Shown here in pieces: positions 14,913-22,739 of a DNA stretch of 61,059 nucleotides. Position 1 is the first letter of the stretch; each line of letters opens with the position of its first letter. The stretch comes from Bacteroidales bacterium (GTDB taxonomy: Bacteria > Bacteroidota > Bacteroidia > Bacteroidales > F082), in contig JAEEQP010000023.1 in assembly GCA_016285355.1 (NCBI GenBank), forward strand, positions 1 to 61,059, written 5' to 3'. The position numbers and the translations under genes were made by a program. The notes below the pieces were generated by a model. It made no database searches and had not been told where the DNA came from. It was given only the letters and a program-made list of their open reading frames with translations.

Positions 14913-17549
14913 ATGAAGAAAACGTTTTCATTGAGAGCCGTGTTCTCTCTGTTTTTGGTTCTTTCAACGATTTTGAGTATGGCTCAACCCCCAGGTGGTA
15001 GACCTCCAGGAGGTCGTCCCCCAGGAGGTAGGCCTCCTTTTGGCGGTGACCGTCAGTGGAGTCAGAACGACCCGAACATGCCTGCTGTGAAGCCTAAGAA
15101 GAAAGTCCGCGAAGGCGACACTTTTACGGTGGTGGGTGTTTTGCGCGATGCCAAGACAGGTGAGTTTTTGCCCTACGTCAATGTGGCGGTGCTCGACTCC
15201 ATCGACAACGAATTTGTCAAAGGCGGCATCAGCAATTTGGACGGTGCTTTTGAAATCGACAACGTGCCGCAAGGGGTTTTCGTGTTGCGTGTTTCGGCTA
15301 TCGGCTACGAGAGTTTTGCCTTGCCTTTCCATGTGACCAACCATACTAACCTCGGCACTTTGCGCATCAATCCTGGTGTGACCTCGCTCAGTGAAGTCAC
15401 GGTGGCCGCTGAACGACCGCTTTATGCCATGGATGGTGAAAAGCTGATTTACAATGTCAGCGAAGACCCATCCATCCAAACCGGTACCACGGAGGATGCC
15501 TTGCAGAATGCGCCTGGCGTGGAGGTCGACGTGGAGGGCAACATCACCTTGCGCGGCGTTTCAAGCGTGGAGATTTGGATTAACGACAAGCCCTCGAAAC
15601 TCACAGAGGAAAATCTGAAAACCTATCTCCAGACCTTGCCCGCCAATGCCATTGCACGTATCGAGACTATCACCAACCCTTCAGCCAAGTATGCTACCGA
15701 TGCAGAAGCGGTCATCAATATCGTGACTTCGGCGCACATCAAGAGCAACCAGTTCATCAGTTTCGGCGTGAATGGCTCCAACCAGCCCTTCGTCTCACCG
15801 TGGATTAGTTATATGTGGAAGAAGGAGAGACTGAGTATCAACCTGTTTGCTTCTGGTCGTTACAGCAACAGAATCAATACCACGGATAGTTGGGAATTGA
15901 AACGTGAAGATGCCGATACCGAGGGATTGTATGACTCTGTATGGTACAGAACCACGTCGCAGAAGGAAAACAACCGCAGTATGAGCGGCAATGTCTTCAT
16001 GAACATCGACTATGAGATTGATTCCACCAGCGATATCTCCTTTGATGGAGGCGGTTTCTACAACAACAATCATAGTTTTGGTAGCCGCCGCGATGAGCAG
16101 ACCTTCTATTTACCCTATGATAGCCTGTTGGCCTACAGCATTGGCGACACAACCGTTTCGGGGTTCGGTTTCGGCCATGTGGGCGTCGACTACACCAAAA
16201 AGTTTGATGAAAAGGGTCATAATCTCCGTATCGGCTTGAATTCCAGACTCAACAAGAACGCTACAGACCAATACTACAACCGTTTCTACGATGTCTACAC
16301 CGACCTTGACGAAAACCGCTATCTGCTGACCAACCAGTTTGGCCTTGGCCTCAGCCTCGATGCGCGTTACAACCGTCCCTACAGCGAGGACGGCGAACTC
16401 AGCTATGGCTTGCGTGCTGACCATCAGATACACAACAATGACTACAAGCGTTACTATTCGAACGACGGAGGACTCAACTATGACAGCATTGATATACTTC
16501 GTACTTACCACTTCAATGGTTTGGAGACGGGCATCAATGCCGATGTCAACTGGACTCACCGCTGGGGAGGATTCACCCTCAGCACTGGTTTGGGTGCCGG
16601 CAATGACCGTATTTATTATGACTATGTTAGCGATATGCCGTTTGCTGATAAGAACACGCTGTATTTCTGGACGGTGCGTCCGTCTGTCCACCTGACCTAC
16701 CGCACAGAATCCATGCACAACTGGAAACTCAACTATTCGTTGCGTATGTCGCATCCTGGTGAGGATGAAATCAGCACGTTCCGCAGGTATGGCGAGGACA
16801 GCTATTCGACAGGCAACCCCAACGGACTCAAGAACGGCTATACCCACAACATGGAGGCTGGATGGCAGAAGTTCTTCGAACGTTTTGGCAACATAGGCCT
16901 CGAAGCATACGGTCGCCTGAGCACCAACGAAATTAGCTCGCTGACCGACTCGGAATATGACCAGTTCCTCGACCGGGTTGTCAGTTACTCCATGCCCTAT
17001 AATATGGGTACATCATGGCGTTATGGCACTTCGCTCAACATGACCTACCGCCCGACAGGTTTCTTCAACGTGCGTCTTTATGCCAATCTCTATGACTATG
17101 GCTATCGCATGGAATACGACCGTGTTGATGAGTTCGGCAACGTCAGTCACAAAATCGACGAACGCGAAAAATGGTCGTGGAGCGTGCGTGTCAACGCTTG
17201 GGCGAAGCTTTTCAACCAGTTGCAAGTGACGGCTTCGGCCAACTACAACTCACCGACCATCAGCCTGATGAGCGAGCGCAAGGCGCGTTATTTCCTTAAC
17301 ATGGGTCTCCGCAGCGATTTCTTCAAGCGTCGTTTGTCGGTGTTCGTCAACGTGCAGGACATCTTCAACTGGGGAGCTACCATTGGTTCGGGCTCCAGCA
17401 ACACCAACCCCTACTATCTCAGCGACAGCACCCGCAAGATGCTGAACAGCCGCTACATTTCCGCTGGCTTCACCCTGCGTTTCGGTAAGATGGAACTCGA
17501 ACAGCGAGCCAAGGAAGGCGACGGCGAGGCTGGAGATAGTTTGGAGTAG
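14913..17549 (+). CDS. TonB-dependent-receptor-like outer-membrane beta-barrel protein
   Basis: 878 residues. The signal peptide (residues 1-24) is followed by four PPGG(R/D)-type repeats (residues 25-45), a proline/glycine-rich mature N-terminus. Residues about 66-155 are a carboxypeptidase-regulatory-like domain (FTVVGVLRDAKTGEFLPYVN). A plug domain follows (TEDALQNAPGVEVDVEGNI, then TLRGVSSVEIWINDKP). The last 600 residues are a long aromatic-rich barrel ending near FTLRFGKMELEQ. This matches the outer membrane beta-barrel family 3 group of TonB-like proteins. No clear SusD partner or B12-type features are adjacent, so the substrate is unknown. Confidence 0.85.
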   Translation: MKKTFSLRAVFSLFLVLSTILSMAQPPGGRPPGGRPPGGRPPFGGDRQWSQNDPNMPAVKPKKKVREGDTFTVVGVLRDAKTGEFLPYVNVAVLDSIDNEFVKGGISNLDGAFEIDNVPQGVFVLRVSAIGYESFALPFHVTNHTNLGTLRINPGVTSLSEVTVAAERPLYAMDGEKLIYNVSEDPSIQTGTTEDALQNAPGVEVDVEGNITLRGVSSVEIWINDKPSKLTEENLKTYLQTLPANAIARIETITNPSAKYATDAEAVINIVTSAHIKSNQFISFGVNGSNQPFVSPWISYMWKKERLSINLFASGRYSNRINTTDSWELKREDADTEGLYDSVWYRTTSQKENNRSMSGNVFMNIDYEIDSTSDISFDGGGFYNNNHSFGSRRDEQTFYLPYDSLLAYSIGDTTVSGFGFGHVGVDYTKKFDEKGHNLRIGLNSRLNKNATDQYYNRFYDVYTDLDENRYLLTNQFGLGLSLDARYNRPYSEDGELSYGLRADHQIHNNDYKRYYSNDGGLNYDSIDILRTYHFNGLETGINADVNWTHRWGGFTLSTGLGAGNDRIYYDYVSDMPFADKNTLYFWTVRPSVHLTYRTESMHNWKLNYSLRMSHPGEDEISTFRRYGEDSYSTGNPNGLKNGYTHNMEAGWQKFFERFGNIGLEAYGRLSTNEISSLTDSEYDQFLDRVVSYSMPYNMGTSWRYGTSLNMTYRPTGFFNVRLYANLYDYGYRMEYDRVDEFGNVSHKIDEREKWSWSVRVNAWAKLFNQLQVTASANYNSPTISLMSERKARYFLNMGLRSDFFKRRLSVFVNVQDIFNWGATIGSGSSNTNPYYLSDSTRKMLNSRYISAGFTLRFGKMELEQRAKEGDGEAGDSLE

Positions 17550-17864
17550 GTTTTTTAAAAAAAATGATTACCTTTGCGGCTTGAGATCAAGCCTAAAATT
17601 ACCACGATTCAACACCAAAAAGCCGCAAAGGAATTTATCGCCCATTGGACGACTTTTGACCCCGTTCCAGTAGGCGAATTGATACTCTACTGATCTACCC
17701 TTAACTTTATAACTTTTTAAGTTGAACTTACAACCAATCCACACATCGTTTTCCTCACTATTATTGATGAAACACAAAATCAAAAATAGCCAATTGTAGG
17801 GATTGGACTGCGAGGACAAAAGCGGGATTTTTGCAATCGAATTTGAACTAAATAGTATCCGACT
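17550..17864. other. Intergenic region with a possible methylase-gene scrap
   Basis: Holds a -7-like box TACCTTTG (17570-17577). A short frame (17583-17693) reads IQHQKAAKEFIAHWTTFD before a stop. AAKEF..(F/H)W resembles the N-terminus of some large Bacteroidetes DNA methylases, but the match is short and weak. Nothing else is recognised. Confidence 0.3.
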
Positions 17865-19160
17865 ATGAAAATGAAAACGATTGCAAAATGTCTTGTATTG
17901 GGCTTGGCACTGAGTGTCAGCACCTTGCAGGCACAGGATTCCATCAAGCCAAAGTCCCGCTTGACCATTGGTGGGTACGGCGAGGCCGTCTACACTCGCA
18001 ACTTCAACAGCGACAACATGTTCCGCTATTCCCATGCCGAGCGTTACAAAGACGCCAAAGGCCACGGTCGTATCGACTTGCCCCATGTGGTCATCAATTT
18101 AGGCTACAACTTCGGCAAAGGCTGGAGCATGGGCACGGAAATCGAGTTTGAGCATGGCGGCAGTGAAGTGGCCGTGGAAATCGAGGCCGAAGAGACTGGC
18201 GAGTTTGAGCATGAAATCGAGCGCGGCGGCGAGGTGGCCTTGGAACAGTTCTGGTTGCAGAAGTCGTTTGGCAAGGGCTTCAACTTCCGCTTGGGACACA
18301 TCGTGGTGCCTGTCGGACAGACCAACAATGCCCACCTGCCTACGCAGTTCTTCACCTGCTACCGTCCCGAAGGCGAGTTCAACATCCTGCCCTGCACTTG
18401 GCACGAAACTGGCATCAGCCTATGGGGAAAACTAGGTAATTGGCGTTATGAGGCCATTGTGGTGCCTGCACTCAACTCCAACATGTTCAACAACGCCAAC
18501 TGGGTGAAGAACGGCTCGGCCTCAGGCTATGAGTTCCGCGTGGCCAACCATCTGGCAGGTGCCTTGCGCATTGACAACTACAGCATCAAGAACTTCCACT
18601 GGGGCGTGAGCGGCTATGTCGGCAACACTTTTAATAATGACATCGTCACCAACGAGTTTTCCGAGACCAGCCAATATAAAGAGGTGAAAGGCACCGTCGT
18701 CATCGGCACGGCCGAATTCGACTATAAAGGTCACGGCCTTGTAGTACGCGGCAACTTCGACTACGGTCACCTCAGCGACGCCAACCTCATCTCGTCATGG
18801 AACAAGAACCAAAACCACCAGAGTTTCTCGCCTTATCCGCGCTCTTTGGTCGGTGAAGCCGCTATCGCCTGCGGTGGCGAGATTGCCTACGACATCATGC
18901 ACCCGATGAAGCACACCGGCAACCAACAGCTCTACCTCTTTGGCCGTTACGACTACTACGACAGCTACATCCCCACCGCCAACGCCCTCACGGACTACCA
19001 ATGGACCGACCGCCACGTGATGACCCTCGGCGTGAATTACTACCCCATCCCGCAGGTCGTCATCAAGGCGGAATACGCCAAACGGTTTTTGAAGGAGCAA
19101 TACAATGACGAACCGATGTTCTCCTTAGGTGTGGCTTATAGCGGGTTCTTTACGAAATAG
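17865..19160 (+). CDS. Outer-membrane porin (phosphate/OprP-like barrel)
   Basis: 431 residues with signal peptide (CLVLGLALSVSTLQAQ). The mature part starts SRLTIGGYGEAVYTRN and is a barrel of alternating strands (INLGYNFGKGWSMGTEIEFEH, FNFRLGHIVVPVGQTNN, YLFGRYDYYDSYI, VMTLGVNYYPIPQVVIKAEY). It ends in an aromatic-rich strand. The acidic stretch EVAVEIEAEETGEFEHEIERG is unusual and may bind cations. It is followed by an imelysin and a di-haem protein, so iron or another metal is a plausible cargo. The stop codon is contiguous with palindromic repeat copy 2. Confidence 0.75.
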   Translation: MKMKTIAKCLVLGLALSVSTLQAQDSIKPKSRLTIGGYGEAVYTRNFNSDNMFRYSHAERYKDAKGHGRIDLPHVVINLGYNFGKGWSMGTEIEFEHGGSEVAVEIEAEETGEFEHEIERGGEVALEQFWLQKSFGKGFNFRLGHIVVPVGQTNNAHLPTQFFTCYRPEGEFNILPCTWHETGISLWGKLGNWRYEAIVVPALNSNMFNNANWVKNGSASGYEFRVANHLAGALRIDNYSIKNFHWGVSGYVGNTFNNDIVTNEFSETSQYKEVKGTVVIGTAEFDYKGHGLVVRGNFDYGHLSDANLISSWNKNQNHQSFSPYPRSLVGEAAIACGGEIAYDIMHPMKHTGNQQLYLFGRYDYYDSYIPTANALTDYQWTDRHVMTLGVNYYPIPQVVIKAEYAKRFLKEQYNDEPMFSLGVAYSGFFTK

Positions 19161-19288
19161 ATTCCCCTATGGGGATTGGAGGTGGAATATAGTTTTTATG
19201 CGGCGGCTGATGATGTTACAAATGGGCAACTTGTTCTTGCCGCCGCTGTTTAACACATCAACAGCACTCCATTCCCCGAAGGGGAAAC
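19160..19288. repeat. Nested palindromic repeat element, copy 2 of 3
   Basis: About 129 bases beginning at the stop codon of the porin gene. Outer hairpins GATTCCCCTATGGGGAT and ATTCCCCGAAGGGGAA, with CTCCATT arms and a GCGGCGG...GCCGCCGC core. Same architecture as 6164-6300 and 49808-49937, but more diverged. Confidence 0.75.
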
Positions 19289-19321
19289 TCATAATAGAAA
19301 CAACTTTAAAAACATAATCAA

Positions 19322-20494
19322 ATGAAGAAATTATTCAAATCCGCAGCCATAGTCGCTGCATCCCTACTGTTGACAGTGAACCTCAGTTCCTGCAACAAAG
19401 ACCCACAAGACAACACCGAGGAGGCCAACAAAGCCACGAAAGAGGCCATCGTCAAACAGTACCTCAACCACACGGTGTACCCAACCTACGCCAATTTGGC
19501 CAACGAAGCCGACAAGCTCGTCGAGAATCTTGAAGCCTTGAAAGCCAACAAGACCCAAGCCAACGTAAACGCCGCCACCGCGACCTTCCTCGAAGCCCGC
19601 CACTGGTGGGAAATGAGCGAGGCTTTCCTCTTCGGTGCCGCCTCCGACTTCGGCATCGACCCACACATCGACTCCTGGCCGCTTGACGAAGATGCCTTCA
19701 ACCGCCTGATGTCGAGTCCCAACATGATTGCCCAATTGGCCAACGACGAAGACGGCTCCGTGGCTGGCGAACAGCTCGGTAACGCCCTGCTCGGCTTCCA
19801 TGGCATCGAGTACATCCTCTTCCGTGAAGGTCAACCTCGCAATGTGAACGAAATTAACGATGACATGATGACCTACGTGGTGTCTGTGTCGCGTGACCTG
19901 CGCAACCGTTGCTTCCAATTAGAAGTGAGTTGGAACGCTGACACTCCCCAAGCCCACAAAGACTTGATGGAAGAATTAGAGTTAAACACCACCGTCAACG
20001 GAGGCGACAACACCTACGGTGCCAACATGACCCAAAGTGGTCAAGCGGGTAGCACCTACGCCACCTTCACCAACGCCCTTGAGGCCATCGCTGACGGCTG
20101 CATCGACATCTCCGATGAGGTGGGCACTTCCAAAATCGGCAAGCCCCACACTGGCGAGGACGTGACTTACGTGGAGTCGCCATACAGCCAAAAGTCCATC
20201 AAGGACTTCTACGACAACATCACCAGCGTCAAGAACGCCTACATGGGCGGCATGGAAGGCCAAAGAGATGAGTCCATGTCACTGCACACCTACATCAAAG
20301 ACTACAATAAAGAGCTTGACACCAAGACAATGAATGCCATTGAGAATGCCCTGACGAAGATTCAAGCCATGAAGGCACCATTCGTCCAATTCTATGCCGA
20401 TGCTACTGCCGGAGAAGCCATGGAAGCCTGCCAAGAGCTCTCCGACGTGATGGCCGAGGTGAAGGCTGAGTTGGGCAAAATCGATAGAAAATGA
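19322..20494 (+). CDS. Imelysin-family lipoprotein (IrpA-like)
   Basis: 390 residues. The signal ends in a lipobox (LTVNLSSC, lipid on Cys 24). The body is the all-helical imelysin fold: KEAIVKQYLNHTVYPTYANL, FLEARHWWEMSEAFLFG, DPHIDSWPLD, and the family hallmark GxHxxE as GFHGIEYILF. The C-terminal helix bundle includes MEACQELSDVMAEVKAEL. Imelysins such as IrpA and ICMP are cell-envelope proteins of bacterial iron acquisition, although some act in other metal uptake. It sits between a porin and a di-haem oxidoreductase, an arrangement I know from Bacteroidetes iron-uptake loci. Confidence 0.9.
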   Translation: MKKLFKSAAIVAASLLLTVNLSSCNKDPQDNTEEANKATKEAIVKQYLNHTVYPTYANLANEADKLVENLEALKANKTQANVNAATATFLEARHWWEMSEAFLFGAASDFGIDPHIDSWPLDEDAFNRLMSSPNMIAQLANDEDGSVAGEQLGNALLGFHGIEYILFREGQPRNVNEINDDMMTYVVSVSRDLRNRCFQLEVSWNADTPQAHKDLMEELELNTTVNGGDNTYGANMTQSGQAGSTYATFTNALEAIADGCIDISDEVGTSKIGKPHTGEDVTYVESPYSQKSIKDFYDNITSVKNAYMGGMEGQRDESMSLHTYIKDYNKELDTKTMNAIENALTKIQAMKAPFVQFYADATAGEAMEACQELSDVMAEVKAELGKIDRK

Positions 20495-20499
20495 TAACG

Positions 20500-20593
20500 A
20501 CCGCTTCGCGTCATTGCGAGGGACGAAGCAATCCAGACAAAAACTAAACCCTTAGATTGCTTCGTCGTTCCTCCTCGCAATGACGCAAAGCGA
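20500..20593. repeat. Inverted-repeat intergenic element
   Basis: Left arm CGCTTCGCGTCATTGCGAGG with ACGAAGCAATC; right arm GATTGCTTCGTCG with CCTCGCAATGACGCAAAGCG. The arms enclose about 20 bases. The CGTCATTGCGAGG...CGAAGCAATC type is a dispersed palindromic element seen in many bacteria. It lies between the imelysin and di-haem genes. Confidence 0.7.
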
Positions 20594-20628
20594 CAAATAA
20601 AACAAGAACAATTATTAAAACAAACACC

Positions 20629-22224
20629 ATGATGAATCACAAACCATTTGGCATTCTTGCCCTTGCAGGACTCATGTTTTTGGCTTCCTGCAAACCCGAC
20701 GACCCCATTCCGACAGTCGTCAGCGAAGAGACCTACGCCGGCGGTGAACTAGGCACCACCTTCAACAGGTCGGCCACCGCCTATGAAGACCCAACTCCTG
20801 CCACCGAACAGGCTGGTCTGACCACCGCGTTTAAGTATGGAGAAGCTTTCTTTGAGCGCACTTACACACAGAGCAACGAGCCTTTCAAAGGCTTGGGACC
20901 GCTTTACATCCGCAGCTCGTGCATCGCCTGCCATCCTGGTTACGGCCACGGCATGAGGATGAACCGTTACCGTGCCGACGATTGGGGCAACGGCTACCTG
21001 CTCGTCGTCACTGACCGCAACGACACCTACCTCAGTTCTCTTACAGGCATGCCGCAAACCAAGGCCGTGGCACCTTTCAAGGCACCCATCGATGAGACCC
21101 AAATCCAAATCAACTGGCTGAGCTATGTGGACGAATGGGGCAACCAATTCCCTGACGGCGAGACCTATAGCCTCACCTATCCCGAAGTATATATCCCTGA
21201 AGAGGCATATTACGTCCCGCTGCAAGTGGGCGGCAACGAAATCCCATACAGCGATGTGGTGGTGCGCCTTGAATCCACCATCGGCATTTATGGCACCGGC
21301 CTCATCGACGCCATTCCCGACGACTCGCTGAAGGCGCAATACCAGAAAGAATACAACGACAACTACATGCAAAACGGCATCAATCCTGCAATGTGGGCTG
21401 GCGGCGACTGGGCTCCAACGGGCTTGTACGGCAACACCAACCACCCGAAACGTTATACCTACGCCCTTACGCGTGGTCCTTTGCAAGACGCTCCAGGTGC
21501 CAACGCCATCTGGAACATCACCAATGTGACACACCGCACCAAAATGGGTCACTACATGACCACTGCCTACGCACAAAAAGCCTCACAAGACCCCGATGTG
21601 CAGGCCGAGTTCTACAACTATTTCCCACAATACAACCTCACAGGCAATGTGGAGACCGACATCTACAACTACCTGATGATGAACGACCAAATCCCTGAGT
21701 CGCTGAAAGTTCCGGAGATGAAAGACGAGGACTATGTTAACTTCATGGTGTGGCACCGTGGTTTGGCCGTTCCTGCCGCCCGCAACTTGGACGACCCCGA
21801 TGTGCAACGCGGTAAGGAACTTTTCAAGGAGATGGGGTGTGCCTACTGTCATCGTCCCTCATGGCAGACTGGTGACGACAACTTCACTGACCCCGCAGGC
21901 TTCTTCACCGACAGCGACCCGCGTCTGCCGCGTTATCCCAACCAGAAGATTTGGCCTTACAGCGACTACATCCAGCACAAGCTCCACATGGAGAATGACA
22001 TCCGCACAGGCTGGTGCCGCACCACCCCGCTTTGGGGACGCGGTTTGTCCGCCATTTGCACTGGCCGCAGCGATCGTCTGCATGACTGCCGTGCCCAAAC
22101 CGTCATCGAGGCCATCATGTGGCACGGCAACCCGCAAAGCGACGCCCGCCGCACGGTGGAGAAATTCCGTGCCTTGGACAAAAAAGACCGCGATGCAGTG
22201 GTGAAGTTTATTGATGCGATTTGA
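20629..22224 (+). CDS. Di-haem oxidoreductase-type cytochrome lipoprotein (DUF1111/DHOR)
   Basis: 531 residues. Lipobox at LMFLASC (Cys 21). Two c-type haem sites are seen, Cys98-IA-Cys101-His102 and a second GCAYCH near residue 407. The MauG-like core includes GLGPLYIRSSC, DEWGNQFPDGE, GTGLIDAIPDDSL and TTPLWGRGLSAIC. The family is the putative thiol/di-haem oxidoreductase group, usually found with imelysins and thought to handle redox steps of envelope iron uptake. It is the third gene of the porin/imelysin group. Strand-wide GC-rich codon use matches the imelysin. Confidence 0.88.
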   Translation: MMNHKPFGILALAGLMFLASCKPDDPIPTVVSEETYAGGELGTTFNRSATAYEDPTPATEQAGLTTAFKYGEAFFERTYTQSNEPFKGLGPLYIRSSCIACHPGYGHGMRMNRYRADDWGNGYLLVVTDRNDTYLSSLTGMPQTKAVAPFKAPIDETQIQINWLSYVDEWGNQFPDGETYSLTYPEVYIPEEAYYVPLQVGGNEIPYSDVVVRLESTIGIYGTGLIDAIPDDSLKAQYQKEYNDNYMQNGINPAMWAGGDWAPTGLYGNTNHPKRYTYALTRGPLQDAPGANAIWNITNVTHRTKMGHYMTTAYAQKASQDPDVQAEFYNYFPQYNLTGNVETDIYNYLMMNDQIPESLKVPEMKDEDYVNFMVWHRGLAVPAARNLDDPDVQRGKELFKEMGCAYCHRPSWQTGDDNFTDPAGFFTDSDPRLPRYPNQKIWPYSDYIQHKLHMENDIRTGWCRTTPLWGRGLSAICTGRSDRLHDCRAQTVIEAIMWHGNPQSDARRTVEKFRALDKKDRDAVVKFIDAI

Positions 22225-22246
22225 TCTTGTTCTCCCTTATACGTTG

Positions 22247-22281
22247 GTAGAGACGTGCCATGGCGCGTCTCTACTTTTTTT
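22247..22281 (+). terminator. Intrinsic terminator after the di-haem gene
   Basis: GTAGAGACGTGCCA / TGGCGCGTCTCTAC stem directly followed by seven T residues. The stem also matches a dispersed AGAGACG...CGTCTCT palindrome, so it may be a repeat used as terminator. Confidence 0.8.
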
Positions 22282-22437
22282 GTGGTTTTTCCCAAATCAA
22301 GACCTATTATGAGATAAAACATTATATTTGCGGACTAATATAGACCTGTACGCAAGTCCGCTCGACTGTTTATGGGCATTGCAGACAGGTCGTTTTATCC
22401 CTTAAAACTTTTAGCGGACAGCATTAAAAGATATTAG

Positions 22438-22644
22438 AAAAAAGAGATTTTTCATGAGTTCAATGGAAAGGAGATGTCAATTGAAGATTTTATGGTAGTC
22501 TTGAAAGAGCGTCTTGCCACCACAAACATTGAGGATGTCAAGACCGATGTGCGGCCTTTTCTCAAGAATGACTCTCGCGCATTAGATGTCTGGTCGAACG
22601 AGTACTTCTTGCAATTGTTGGATAGAATCGTGTTTAAGGAGTAA
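22438..22644 (+). pseudogene. AbiEii-type nucleotidyltransferase toxin, C-terminal relic
   Basis: An open frame with no valid start context reads KKEIFHEFNGKEMSIEDF, then VVLKERLATTNIEDVKTDVR, PFLKNDSRALDVWSNEYF and LQLLDRI before TAA. DVRPF.K....LD.WS.E.F..L is the usual C-terminus of AbiEii/AbiGii family toxins. Upstream is a stop (22435) and no recognisable toxin core, and no AbiEi antitoxin is near. It appears to be the tail of a lost toxin gene. The 500 bases from 22225 to 22739 hold nothing else but the terminator. Confidence 0.65.
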
Positions 22645-22739
22645 AATCCATATTAGAGCGATTTAACACGAGATTGCATATGAGGAAGAGGCGATGAAGT
22701 AGTTGGAGAGATGTAAATCAGCAAATTGAAAGGCTATGT

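Noticed and set aside
14913..17549. The TonB-type barrel as BtuB of the B12 locus
   Set aside because: It belongs to the beta-barrel family 3 group, is outside the riboswitch operon and is separated by an IS relic and a monocistronic gene.
17583..17693. Remnant of a large DNA methylase gene
   Set aside because: The resemblance (AAKEFIAHW) is too short to claim; kept only as a note in the intergenic entry.
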